From Musa acuminata AAA Group (lineage: Eukaryota; Streptophyta; Magnoliopsida; Zingiberales; Musaceae), in the NCBI RefSeq assembly GCF_036884655.1, contig NC_088340.1:25208501-25272500 (forward strand): 64,000 nt of DNA, in the 5' to 3' direction. The stretch's first letter is position 1. Every line of letters begins with the position of its first letter. This document shows, one piece after another, positions 1-11,397 of this stretch. Position numbers and translations under genes: made by a program. The notes beneath the pieces are model-generated. The model saw only the letters and a list, made by a program, of their open reading frames with translations. It had not been told where the DNA came from and did not search any database.

Positions 1-345
1 AAAACTGTGCATCAAGAGATCTATCTTAGATTCTTTTGCTCTACTTGTGCCATCTTGAGTAATTTCAAGTGTGTGCCAAATATCATGTGCAGTTTCACAA
101 GTCGAAATACCATTAAACTCATTTTTATCCAAAGCACAAAATAAAGCATTCATAGCTTTAGCATTTAATGAAAACGATTTGTTTTCAAAATCATTCTATT
201 CATTTATAGGTTTAGAAGGTGTTTGAAAACCAAGTTCAATGACATTCCATAAGTAGAAATCTATAGAAAGCAATAAAACTCTCATTCATTTTTTTCAATA
301 CGTATAGTCCGTCTCATTGAATATAGGAGGATGAGTGATAGAGTA
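1..345 (-). pseudogene. S0 gag, N-terminal part (Sirevirus-like copia Gag)
   Basis: Reading the minus strand from about 345 down to 1 gives the N-terminal half of a Copia-type Gag (UBN2-like family), with the family words LNAKAMNALFCALDKNEFN and CETAHDIWHTLEIT. It matches the gag of S1, S6 and S8 in this window. In-frame stops lie where the family has a Trp after TY and again near E-x-ND, so it is broken. The gene runs off the left edge, so the rest of S0 lies outside. Gag would form the virus-like particle in the cytoplasm. Assignment to the Sirevirus lineage is inferred from the non-coding features of the sister copies. Confidence 0.8.
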
Positions 346-411
346 TCCCTCTATATTACTGAAAAAAACTATTTAAACTCTCTTGGGTGTTAAACCAATT
401 GAGAAAATCTT

Positions 412-424
412 GGCTCTGATACCA
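412..424 (-). other. S0 primer-binding site (tRNA-Met type)
   Basis: The minus strand reads TGGTATCAGAGCC two bases inside the LTR end. This is the usual plant initiator tRNA-Met primer site, and it fixes S0 as minus-oriented with its body to the left. Confidence 0.85.
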
Positions 425-426
425 AC

Positions 427-1703
427 TGTTAGGACCGAAAATGGCACTAAGAGGGAGGGGTGGATTAGTGCTTTCGTAAAAATTACGACGATTCAAAATT
501 TTCATTCAATCAAACCCGTATAGGAAAGATGTTTAACTTAAAAATGTTTGTAAGTGTAGTGAGTAAGTAAATCAGTTTATAATGAAATTTAAATCGATTT
601 TATAGTGGTTCGGTCGTCCTGACCTATATCCACTCCCGATTTCTCTTCACTCAAGGTCATCGGCTTTCACTACCGATCTTCTTTCAATAAGCGAAGATCA
701 ACTACCCTCTTTACAACTCTTTCTCCTTTTTATAAGTTTAGGAGAGAACCTTCATACCTCTCTTTTACAATAGACCTCACTCCTCCCTTAGAAAATTTCT
801 AACTCTAGGAGGATGAGACTCACTAACTCAAGAGAGATTATAACTCTTTTTTCTCAAGTATTATTTCCCCTTTCTACTCTTATTCTTACTTACCTAAGTA
901 GGAATTAGTGGGATATTTATAGACCCCAAATGATTTCAAAAATTGGAGCCAAAATTTAAATTCTCGAGTTTTCGGGGTACTGATTGTACCATCACATGTG
1001 CTGGGTGGTACCATTGCTTGTAGCACTAATATTGGGTAGTACCATCACTTGACATAGTTTGGGAGACTATGTCTGGGCAGTAGCACCGCTTGACATTGGC
1101 AGTACCATCGTCAGGCCTTTCGGAAGAAGTATGTTTCTTACTTTCCAGCTCACAAGCGGTGGGTGCTACCGCCTGACCCAACTTTGGGTCACTAAATAGG
1201 CCTCCCAATAGCCCAACTCAGCCCCAGATCAAGCCCAATGGGCCCCTAATTGAGTTAGCATAGTTATATCTGAAACTAACTTAATTAGACCCAAACTACT
1301 TCGATCTAAATATAATCAATTAAAAACATGAATCCTATTTTGTCCAGCATGTCATTAGTTTATCCGGTGCTTCGTCTGATCCTTCAACGCATCATCCTCT
1401 CCTTCGGCGTATTACCTGATCTATCGGCATGTTGACCTCCTACAATATCTGATCTTCTTGGCGTAATGTCTGATCCTTTTGGCCCGATGCTCGAACTCAT
1501 GGCATGAAGTCCTTCCGGCACGTCGACTAGTCCTCCTGCCCAACATCCAATCTTCTGACATGATCCACTCCGGCCCAATGTTTGATTCTTCTTGTTTCAA
1601 TCGAATTGTCTTTCTATGATCAAAGTTAGTCATGCATCACTTAAACGCTGATTAGATCATAACTTTATCAATTGATTTCATCATCAAAATTCGAGATTCA
1701 ACA
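427..1703 (-). repeat. S0 5' LTR (short type, 1277 bp)
   Basis: On the plus strand it starts TGTTAGGACC and ends GATTCAACA, so the ends are TG...CA. A G-rich run and TTAGTG lie at the primer-site end. The conserved GTGGTTCGGTC motif is near 606. A TATA box on the minus strand lies at 914-921, and short GGTACCACC-type palindromic units lie at about 990-1160. This is a short LTR form lacking the block of repeated CTTCCGGCGAACTTCC seen in most other S LTRs. The base after 1703 begins the presumed TSD, CTTCC; its partner lies outside the window. Confidence 0.85.
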
Positions 1704-2553
1704 CTTCCACCTTTGAGATATATCCAACATCACGTTGATCTTATTTCGGGGATTGTCCTGCATAACAAGGTAGCCTACAAAATGTCCCAAGAAGCATAAA
1801 GAACTTCAAAGGTAAGTGAATGAGTTTGTGGAAAAGAGGTTGATTCGAGAGAGCATGAGTCCTTGTGTAGTTTCAACTTTGTTTGTGCCTAAGAAGGATG
1901 GTTTTTGGATAATGTGTGTGGACAGTCGTGCCATCAACAAAATCATAATTGATTATCATTTTTTCATTCCAAGATTAGATGATTTACTTGATCAATTATG
2001 TGGTGCTTCTATTTTCTTTAAAATTGATTTGAGGAGTGGCTATCACCAAATTAGAATGAGGCTTGGAGATGAGTAGAAAACAACATTTAAAACTAGGGGT
2101 GTCTTATATGAATGGTTGGTTATACCATTTGGGTTATCTAATACTCCTAGCACTTTCATGAGATATATGAATAATATACTTAAGACATGCATTAGGACTT
2201 TTATTGTGGTTTACTTTGATGACATATTGGTGTACAACAAGAGTAAGGAGGAGCATATGAATGATCTTAAATAGATCTTTCTTATTTTGAGACAGCAAAA
2301 GCTTTATACTAATCTAAGTGTGATTTCTTTACTCTTAGTATGGTATTTTTGAGGTATGTTATTTCAAAAGATGAGACCATGATGGATCAAAATAAGGTAG
2401 ACGTTATTCTTAATTAGTCAATACCTGCTTCATTGCATGATGTGAGGAGTTTCTATGGTTAACTTCCTCTTATAGAAGATTCATTAAGGGTTTCAACTAT
2501 ATTGTTGCTCTAATCACCGAATGCCTAAAAGATGATAAATTCAAGTGGACTAG
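1704..2553 (+). pseudogene. G1 pol, reverse transcriptase part (Ty3/gypsy)
   Basis: Reverse transcriptase of a Ty3/gypsy element. Visible blocks are LVPKKDG-like ([10 protein letters not shown]) and VDSRAINKI, then [13 protein letters not shown], and the catalytic YFDDILVY near 2214-2237. A frameshift lies near 1780-1795 and stops at about 2074, 2271 and 2460, so the gene is dead. The frame ends at the ACTAG target site (2549-2553) of G2 and resumes in phase at 15428. RT copies element RNA to cDNA in the particle. The chromovirus-like lineage is inferred from the RT wording only. Confidence 0.85.
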
Positions 2554-2969
2554 TGTTAGGACTCTAGCTAGGAGAGTCCTAATTAAGAGGGGTATTCATG
2601 TTAACCTACCTAGCCGACCCCTATTAAAGAGATGAAGAGGTCAGCTAGGGTTAGGAGGTTATTTCTTAGAGAAGCATTAGGAGTTGTAAAGGAATAGGAG
2701 TCTTGAGTAGGAGTCCTATTATGAGTTGTTCTTAGAGAAGCATTAGGAGTTGTAAAGGAATAGGAGTCTTGAGTAGGAGTCCTGTTAGGATTTAGGCTTT
2801 AAAAGTCCTATAAATAGTCATATATTCATCCTCTTTAAACAAGCAATAGATGAATCTTTTCTGCAGCCTTTGAGTAGCAATTTGGAGGAAGGAACCCCTA
2901 TAGAGTTCCAAGGAGACCGATCCCCTAAAGAGATCAACCCCAAGCTTAGAATCTGCAAGGGTTCTATCA
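2554..2969 (+). repeat. G2 5' LTR (416 bp)
   Basis: Starts TGTTAGGACTCTAG and ends GTTCTATCA. A TATA box TATAAATA is at 2809-2816. It is longer than the 348-bp 3' LTR because of a tandem duplication of about 66 bp (2663-2728 repeated from 2729). Confidence 0.9.
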
Positions 2970-2971
2970 TC

Positions 2972-2986
2972 TGGTATCAAAGTAGC
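2972..2986 (+). other. G2 primer-binding site
   Basis: TGGTATCAAAGTAGC, two bases after the LTR end. It is a slightly mutated complement of the 3' end of initiator tRNA-Met. Confidence 0.75.
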
Positions 2987-3882
2987 ATTCTTGGCATCTC
3001 GCTACCCTTCCATAGCCATCCCATCAGTCCTCTATAGTTGCCCAAAGCAATTCCCACAATTGCTTAAAAGATCATCGCCGAATTCTACTGTCATCTCCAC
3101 CACCGTGGATCATCCTTTGATCTCCTCGTGAATTGTAACATGTTCTAGTTTTCTACATTACTGCTGCTGCAATTTAGTTATCCTTATTCAAAAATCCAAA
3201 AAAAATTGTTCCTATATTCCTGTGAATTCCTTTCGTCGTAAAAGTTATCATCTTTGTGAACGAAGGATTGCTGCAGAAAATTTCAACCGCATATTATTGC
3301 CTTAACTGATCTATTTGCAATCCTTTTTGAACGAAATTTCTTATACACTTCATAGATCATCTTGGCTTCCATCTAAGATTAATTTATTAAGGAATTTATC
3401 TCTAAAAACGTTCTTGTGTTACTGCAAATTTTTGTCACAAACCGCTAAAATTTTTCGACGAGAATTTTGCTATCGCAACTTGCACCAATTTCCTTAATGT
3501 TATACTACCGAAATTTTCTTAATTAAATTAGTCATCTTTGCTATTATATAAACTGAGATTTTGCTAACAAATTTTCTCCTCAAATCTCTCAGTTTTTTTT
3601 AGAAATTTCGTCGAGAAACCATTGTTTCTTCGACAATAATTCTACTCTTACAAGACAAAACATATCTACAACAACTTCCACTGATTTTTATCAAACCTTT
3701 GCTACCATCTATCACAGATTTAAAACTTTTTCCTACCCTTCATCCACTACCATCACAGCCTTAAAACTCTACCAAACCACACCCTCAAACTGTATCCAAA
3801 ACAGCCACAAAACAAGCCTAAACCGCAGCCTACATCCATCAATCCACCAACCCTTTCGACCACCACATCTCTCAACCTATAC
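2987..3882 (+). other. G2 untranslated leader
   Basis: About 900 bases between primer site and gag. I see only scattered stops, T- and C-rich runs and no conserved protein. This is the normal position of a retrotransposon leader. Confidence 0.6.
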
Positions 3883-4800
3883 ATGCCTTTAACCCGACAA
3901 CAAAAGAGAGATCTTAACATTACAGATTTGGAGGAATATACTATGGTATCTGAGGAGGCAATCAATGCTAAATTCAAAGCTTTCAATGTGCGAATGGAGG
4001 ATAAGATTCAGACTCTCTTTACCGAACTCAATTTGGGTCGACCACCGAGCTCGAAGAAATCACATCAAGGAGAGAGCTCTGACCAATCACACCAAGCCCG
4101 AAGAGATGACTTCCAAGAGAGGGGAGGCTCTATGACCGATCCCAACTATCCACGCATGAGGGTGGACTTCCCTAGATGGGAAGAAGGAGACCTGATTGGT
4201 TGGATCTCACGCGCGGAGCGATATTTTCGGTACCACAAAATCGCGGATGCATCTATGGTGGAAATTACGGCTATACATCTTGAAGGGGATGCCATACAGT
4301 AGTTTAACTAGTTTGAACACACTCATGGAGTCCTCTTATAGCGACAATTCAAAGGACTGCTGATCTGCTTCGGACCAACCGATTACGAGAACATTGATGG
4401 ACAACTAGCAAATATCTGACAAACCTCCACCATTCAGGAGTACCAAACTATGTTTGAAAAGATATCTAATCAAACTTGTGATTTGTCTGAAAAATAACTA
4501 TTAGGGACCTTCATTGAGGGCTTGAAGCCATTGATCCGGGGAGAAGTTAAAGCACGACAACTGTACACGCTTATGGCAGCCATCTCTTTCGCATGACTTT
4601 AAGAGAAGCGATTGAACCATGAAGCCCAGAGGACTAGAGTCGCTCCCCGACCAGCAATATTGAAGCCCGAAGCCCCCCTACTATCAACCGAGCCCCTACA
4701 CCAAAAATGTTAACAAGAGAATAGCTTCGAGAGTGATCTATAAAGGGGTTATATTGGCACTGTGACGATCCATGGAGCCACGAGTATCATTGTAAAAAAG
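3883..4800 (+). pseudogene. G2 gag
   Basis: Gag of a Ty3/gypsy element. The open part (3883-4302, 139 residues) begins MPLTRQQKRDL and holds the capsid-like motif YPRMRVDFPRWEEGD followed by WISRAERYFRYH, typical of plant gypsy Gag. Coding similarity continues past a stop at 4300 (FEKISNQTCDL, FIEGLKPLIRGEV) to about 4620. A degenerate C-x-C-D-x4-H-x4-C zinc-knuckle-like stretch lies near 4758-4800. Several stops make it a pseudogene. The ATG at 3883 is the first in frame with the conserved part. Confidence 0.8.
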
Positions 4801-5330
4801 TGAGACTTCTTGTGATTGAACCACTAGAAGAAGAGGTCAATGAACATCCAGAAGAGAGCCTTGAACATAAAGAAGAAGATGCCGAAGAAGAGCCACAACC
4901 GACCGACTTTACGGTACATGCACTAGCCAGCTACTCAAACCTACAAACGATGAAAGTTGGAGGCATTCTCAAACAACAACCAATCACTGTTCTCACCGAC
5001 ACGAGCAGCACTAATAACTTCCTAAATAGTAAGGATGCTGCTTGGATGATGCTCCATATCAAAGGTTGGAGCAAGTTCGACGTAAAGGTCGTCGACGGAA
5101 GAATCCTAAAGTGCGACCAAAGATGTCTGCAGGTGAAACTATTACTGCAAGACTAAGAAATTATCACTGACTTCTTCCACCTACCAATTGATGACTATGA
5201 GGTCGTGCTTAGTATGCAATGGCTGATGACACTAGGTGATGTCTCTTGGAACTTCTCCAAATTAATTATGAAATTCTACTGCAAAGGCAAATAGATCATC
5301 CTATGCGGGAAGCGCGAAAGTAACGTAACC
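4800..5330 (+). pseudogene. G2 retroviral-type aspartic protease
   Basis: A 118-residue open stretch (4800-5156) with an acidic linker and then [22 protein letters not shown]. The active-site D-S/T-G triad reads DTS here, so the catalytic glycine is replaced and the enzyme would be dead. Similarity to the region after the protease goes on past a stop at 5156 (WLMTLGDVSWNFSKL). It normally cuts the Gag-Pol polyprotein. Confidence 0.75.
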
Positions 5331-5399
5331 ATCATTTCGACTCAACGAATGGAGAAAGTTTTGCACAAGGTAAATGGTGGCTTTTTTATGCATCTCTAG

Positions 5400-6176
5400 C
5401 AGCAACCAGAGGGGACTAAAATAGAAATTGAAGATCAAAATCTCATCCAATTGCTTGCTGAATTTGCCAACATTTTTGCTGAGCCACGCAGTCTTCCTCC
5501 TACTCGGCAACATGATCATCGAATTCCAATCCTTCTGGGCACGCCACCAGCGAACACTTGGCCGTACCGATATCCTCACCTCTAGAAGGATGAAATTGAA
5601 AATATCGTATAGAAGATGCTTGAAACAAGAGTGATTCGGCCAAGTTGTAGCCCCTATTCCTCACCAGTGCTACTTGTACGCAAGAAGGATGGAACTTGGC
5701 GGATGTACATCGACTAACGAGCTTTAAATGACATCGTCGTCAAGGACAAGTACCCAATACCAGTGGCGGATGAACTTCTTTATGAGTTAAAAGGAGCTTG
5801 AGTCTTCACGAAGTTGGACCTCCAATCCGGTTACCACCAAATTCGGGTATGTGATGACGACATTCCAAAAACTGTATTCCGCACACATAATGACCATTAT
5901 GAATTCATGGTAATGCTTTTTGGACTCACTAATGCTCCTTCAACCTATCAAAGTCTCATGAACAATATTTTTTAGAGATTTCTTCGTAAATTTGTGCTGG
6001 TATTTTTTGATGATATTCTCATTTACAGTCCTTCTCTTGAGACTCACTTTTAGTATTTATAGGTTATTTTACGATCCTTCGGGAGAATACTCTTTTTGTT
6101 AAGCAACCAAAGTACAGTTTTCTCCAGCAAAAAGTAGAGTACCTTGGGTACATAATATCAGAAGGAGTGGCAGTAG
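5400..6176 (+). pseudogene. G2 reverse transcriptase, N-terminal part
   Basis: Ty3/gypsy RT in pieces: [52 protein letters not shown], and the catalytic block FFDDILIYS near 6005-6031. Stops occur at about 5715, 5800, 5973 and 6050. The frame is cut at 6176 by S1 and resumes in phase at 13007. The connecting region between protease and RT (5400-5600) reads in a different frame. Confidence 0.85.
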
Positions 6177-8248
6177 TGTTAGGAACGAGTCGGCACTAGG
6201 GGGGGTGAATTAGTGCAATGGTAAAATCACGTCGATTCTAAAAATTTCTTTCGTTTCGATAAAACCGATTTGAAAACTTGCTCAACTTAAAAGCGTGTTT
6301 GTAAATGTATTGAAGGCAGTAAGCAAGTAAAATGGTTTGTAGTAAAGTAAATTGCTCAAGATGAAATTCAAACTAAATTTTAGAGTGGTTCGGTCATCAT
6401 GACCTACATCCACTTCGCCGATTCCTCTTCCGTCAAGGCCACCGGTATCCACTATCGATCTTCCTTTAATAGACAAAAATTAACCTCCTTACACCCCTCT
6501 TCTCCTTTTCACAGGTTTAGGAGTCAACCTTTACAAGCACACACACTCCTCTATAAACAGAATTCTAAAGTTAGATCTAGATGAGGGATTTCTCAAGTGA
6601 TTTTTACAGCGTTTTCTCACTTTAAAACTCTCTGTGCTTGTGTGTGTTAACCAGGGATAAGAGGGGTATTTGTAGGCCTAAAAAGGTCTCATCCTAGGTT
6701 TCCTGGGTACTGACGGTACCACCGTTATTCCTGGATACTACTTGTCACGACCCGAGTCTGATGAGCCAACTGGCCAATAACTCCATTTTGGTCCTTCAAC
6801 CGCGGACCAAAATGCTTAAGCGGGAGTTAACATAGTACACTCATCAGGCCCTTATAAGCTAATCATACACATTGCCCACTTTCGATGTGGGACTAATGGG
6901 ATGTTACATTATCTCCAACTCAATTAGGTTGACATCCACGTCAAGGCCCAACATAACCCAAATCGAACCCTAGCATAGTGCATGTGAGGTTTAACTCAGT
7001 GGTGTCTCCACGCCGTGATGAGTTCTCGACTCCATCCACAGGTAGCCCTTTCCTATTCGAGCCCTCTCACCCTGCCCAAATGCTAGGTCGGCTCTGATAC
7101 CAAATGTCACGACCCAAGTCTGATGAGCCAACTGGCCAATAACTTCATTTTGGTCCTTCAACCGTGGACCAAAATGCTTAAGCGAGAGTTAACGTAGTAC
7201 ACTCATCAGGCCCTTATAAGCTAATCATACACATTGCCCACTTCCGATGTGAGACTAATGGGATGTTACACTACCGCCACAGGATCTGACTCTAGGCGGC
7301 ACCACCGCCGAAAAGGGGTGGTACCACCATTGGCAGCATTGCTGTTGGTGATACCACTGCCCAGGTTTCCTGGGGTGCTGTTCCCCAAGCGATGCCACCA
7401 CCGGCCTGGGTTTCAACACCCTGGTTGGGCCTTAAATCCAACCCAAACCAGTCCAACTTCGAGCCTAGTTGGCCCCTAACAGAGTTGATGGGATTACCTT
7501 CCAATCCCAACTCCAATTATGTGCTAACTACGATTCCTAAGACATAATCTAAGCAAGATAAGTCTGATTTCTTCCGGCGAGCTTCCGATAATCTTCCGAC
7601 GAACTTCTAACAATCTATCGACAATGTTCCGACGGTCTCCCGATAAGCTCCTGGACTTCACGATGATCTTCTTGCCGAGTTCCGATGAGCTTCTTTGGCA
7701 AGCTCCTGGACTTCTCGGTTGGTTCCGGTAGAACTTCTGACGAACGTCCGGACTTCCAATGAACTCTCGAACTCCCAATAAAATCACGTTCTTGACTCTC
7801 GGATTTCATTTTGCTTTATGTCTTGCTATCATAGTTAATCCTGTATGCATAAAAACACACGTTGATCTAGACAATTATTAATAAGCATGAATCATGTTGT
7901 CCGGCATGTTATTGGTCCATCGACGCTTCGTCCGATTCTTCAACGCATCGTCCGATCTTACGGCCTATTGCCCAATCGGCTAGTTGACCTCCGCAACTCC
8001 GATATCCTTGGTGCAATATCCACTCTTCTTGGCCCGATGCCCGAATCCATGGCTCGAAGCCTTCTGTCGATACGTCGACCAATCCTCCGGCTCGATGTCC
8101 AATCTTCTGACACGTTTTCCTTCGGCCCAACATTATTCTTCTTGCTTTAATTGTCTCTCCCTGATCGAAGCATCCTACATCACTCAAAATGCAGATCAAA
8201 TCATAAATACTATCAATTGGTTTCATCATCAAAATCTGAGATTCAACA
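6177..8248 (-). repeat. S1 3' LTR (contains a TRIM)
   Basis: Plus strand starts TGTTAGGAACGAG and ends GATTCAACA. Its length is 2072 bases, or about 1540 without the TRIM and its TSD, against 1604 for the partner LTR. GGTACCACC-type palindromic units lie on both sides of the TRIM. The TATA box position (about 6668-6675) has lost the consensus (TATTTGTA). Confidence 0.9.
6743..7270 (-). mobile_element. TRIM (miniature LTR retrotransposon, 528 bp)
   Basis: Two direct repeats of 166 bp (6743-6908 and 7105-7270) start TGTCACGACCC and end GGATGTTACA on the plus strand. On the minus strand the inner flank reads TTTGGTATCAGAGCC just after the repeat at 7105, a tRNA-Met primer site. The other inner flank (about 6909-6920) is purine-rich on the minus strand. 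The interior is only about 196 bp and non-coding. The flanks CTACT (6738-6742) and CTACC (7271-7275) are a near-perfect TSD. I see no 5S-like promoter, so it is not an obvious Cassandra. Confidence 0.88.
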
Positions 8249-8263
8249 ATCTCCCCTTTTTTA
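8249..8263 (-). other. S1 polypurine tract
   Basis: Minus strand AAAAAAGGGGAGAT directly before the 3' LTR start TGTTGAATC. Plus-strand priming site. Confidence 0.8.
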
Positions 8264-10376
8264 TGATGACAACCAATTGATGACAGAGTTAATCTTAACT
8301 CCCGGAGTTTAAACAAACTCCCCCTATCAACGTCATATTGATAGAACCTTGAATTCAAATTGAATTCAAGTTATTACAAATTTTATCATGAATATTTGCA
8401 ACACATCATAACATGATCATACTTCTCCCCCTTTGTCATCAACAAAAAGGAGAAGTTTCAACTATCAAGTGTTTAAGATATAAGTTCAAATCATTGCATA
8501 AAAAATATAATATCAAGTTTTATTATCATGTAATTTGTAAGCTAGAAAATATAGCAAATGTTACATCTTACAAGCTATCAAGTTTTAGATATGCAAGGTA
8601 GTAAGATAGCAGGTTTACAACATACAAGCTAGCAAAAATTTCGAAAGCAAATGCAAGATAGCTTTCTTGTTGAAGTGTGTAAGTTAACGATTCTTGCTTC
8701 CTATTGCAATGTGCAAGTTGCAAGTTTTGCTTCTTGAGATTGGCAAGATAGTGATGTTCAAGATAGCAAGCTCTTTCTTCTCTTTTGAGAAGTATCATTT
8801 TTGCTTTCTTTGCAAAGTGCAAGCTAGCAAAATTTTACATTATTTCATCATTGCATGTATCATTATCATAAGTTAAAGTATTACATGCATAATACCAAAA
8901 CATCATTTATAATTACATCAATATTTCAATCATTATTTCAATATGTTTGTGCATCATTACAGTTTCAATTTACGGCATACATAATTTTAAAACATTACAT
9001 ATCATCCTTACTCTATGCATGATACTAAAAATAAATCAATTATCATATCATACATGATACTCATAAGCTAGCAAATTTATATCATTTTAGAGCATCAAAA
9101 TAATATTATGAGTATTTCATGCATTCATAACATCAATGTTTCAATCATTATTTCAATCATCAAAAATGAAAGATCAAATCTAAAATTCAAGAAATCAAGA
9201 GAAACCATGATCCATTTTAACAAATCTCCTCTTAAATAATTAACGAAAGAACTCTTAGGAGATCATGATATAGATAAAATTTATTTAATCTTATAGGAGA
9301 ACAAGACCTCAATTCATGCATATAAAATATTATGATTCACACAGAAGATCTCTTCTTTAGTAAAATACCAAGAAAAATCGTAGGAGTATAGAGAAGAGAT
9401 CTTGATTAAAAAAAATATCCCAAGTAATTCCAATAAACCAAGATCATGATTTTGATAAAACTTATTCAAACTCATATCGTCAAAATCATCAAAATCTCAA
9501 CATTTCTTTCAAGAGATTCAAAATGACATAAATAATTTTATTGATCTCTTATTGAAAAATCGATAAGGTAGGGATTAAGAAGTTTTCAAAAAAAATACTT
9601 TCCTCTTTTTATTTTAACTTATTGATTGATTTCATATATGTATGTTCTTTTCTTTTATGCTAAATTCATGCATCATTCATTAACACCAAAAAAGAACTTT
9701 CAAAAGATCGTCAAAATTATCATACATAAGTTCAAAATATAAACTCATTAAATATACTTTCAAATCATCATTGCATTTGTATTAAGACATCAAGCATGGT
9801 TTCGTTAAACATAATGTTGAATGATTCTTAAAGATATCTAAACCTTTTTAGTTTCAATTTGTGTGATTGACTTTATATTAGCATGCCCAAATATTTGTTC
9901 TTATGTCACAAACCATGCATCAACGTTTAAAACAGAAAAATCAAAAAATCATCAAGATCAAAATGTGTAACACATAATTTCAAAACATATGATTTCAAAT
10001 CATTACTTCAAGTCCTTATGCATAAAAATCATCAAGTATGATACAAATATTTATTTTCAAAATATTCATCATTATAAGGCATATAGGCCAAAGAAATCAT
10101 TAAACATAGAACATATTCATCAATTATGGTTTCACTGAGCATAAGGTATTTTCAAACAAAATTAAAAATCATCAAGATATACATTATTACTTTTTAAAAT
10201 CTACATAGGATTTATCTTAAGTATTAGATTTAAGTCTAACATTTTTGTTCATTTATCATAAAACATGTAATTTTCATGATCATTTTCAAAATTACTAGAA
10301 TGATAAGCATGATCCTAATTTTTTTAGCATTTTCATTATATTATTAACCATACAATTTTCAAAAAAAATAATTAAA
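8264..10376 (-). other. S1 AT-rich non-coding interior
   Basis: About 2.1 kb without a conserved protein. It holds a second polypurine-like block (plus-strand CTTCTCCCCCTTTGTCATCA at about 8421), degenerate repeats of the type GCAAGCTAGCAAAA around 8530-8840, and many ATCAT/CATGCAT words. In autonomous Sireviruses pol would lie here. Confidence 0.75.
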
Positions 10377-11348
10377 CTAAATTAAAAATAACTCATTAAA
10401 AGCATATGTAATTTCGAAATAAATTAAGGGAGTTTCGTTTACCTCATCATCAAAAGTCGTTAAGGCGTAGTTTGCCACCTCACTTTTGTTGATTTTCTCC
10501 TCATCTTCGAAGGAGCTCGATTCATCCCAAAGTTCTTCCCTCTTTTTGCGTTCATAGCAAGTAGTTGCATTCTTTTTGTTCTTTAATTTTTGTTTCATGA
10601 ACTTTTTAAATTTCATAGTGATGAGTTCAAGTTCACCATCACTTGAGCTTATACTCGAGTGGTCTTCAAATGTTCTTAGTCTGAAATCCTTCCTGTTCTT
10701 TGGAAGGTGGTTCTCAAGTTCTTCACATGCATTGCATGTCATTTCATAGGTCATTAGAGACTCGATAAGTTCTTTGATCAAAAAAGTATTCAAATTTTTT
10801 AATTCTTAAATAGCTGTTATTTTTGAATCCCAATTCTTAGAAAGTGATCGTAAAATCTTGTTAACGAGTTCAAAATTAGAAAAGCATTTGCCAAGAGCTT
10901 TTAAACCATTGACGACATTCGTAAAATGGATGTACATGTCTCCAATGGTTTTACTTGGCTTCATTCGAAATAGTTCAAAACCATGCATTAAAAGATTTAT
11001 TTTAGAGTCTTTTGCTCTATTAGTGCCTTCATGTGTGATTTCGAGAGTATGCTATATATCGAAAGCTGTTTCGCAAGTAGAAATCCAATTAAACTCATTT
11101 TTATCTAAAGCACAAAATAGGGCGTTCATAGCTCTAGCATTTAAAAAAAATGTCTTCTTCTCCAAATCATTCCAATGGTTCATTGAAAGATAAGACCTTC
11201 GAAAACCATTTTCAACTATATTCCATAAGTTCAAATCCAAAGAAAGCAATAAAACTCTCATTCGAGTTTTTCAATATATGCAGTCCATCCCATTGAAAAA
11301 GAGAGGACAAATGAGAGAGTGACACTCTTGAAAGCCGAAAAGAGTCAT
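10377..11348 (-). pseudogene. S1 gag
   Basis: Copia-type (UBN2-like) Gag in three open pieces: 11052-11261, 10806-10988 and 10377-10793, separated by stops. The family start codon is at 11346-11348. Visible words are NEFNWISTCETAFDI, FELFRMKPSKTI, GLKALGKCFSNFELVNKIL, LMTYEMTCNA, NHLPKNRKDF and DHSSISSSDGELEL. Near the C-terminus only TCYERKK is left where a CCHC knuckle would be expected. The last residues (YAFNELFLI) run a few codons past the point where the sister copies stop. Confidence 0.85.
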
Positions 11349-11382
11349 TTCTCTAGGGTGTTAAATCAAATGAGAAATACGA

Positions 11383-11395
11383 GGCTCTGATACCA
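11383..11395 (-). other. S1 primer-binding site
   Basis: Minus strand TGGTATCAGAGCC, two bases from the LTR end. Perfect tRNA-Met type. Confidence 0.88.
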
Positions 11396-11397
11396 AC

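Noticed and set aside
6743..7270. Cassandra-type TRIM with 5S rRNA sequence
   Set aside because: I see no 5S internal promoter boxes in the 166-bp repeats.
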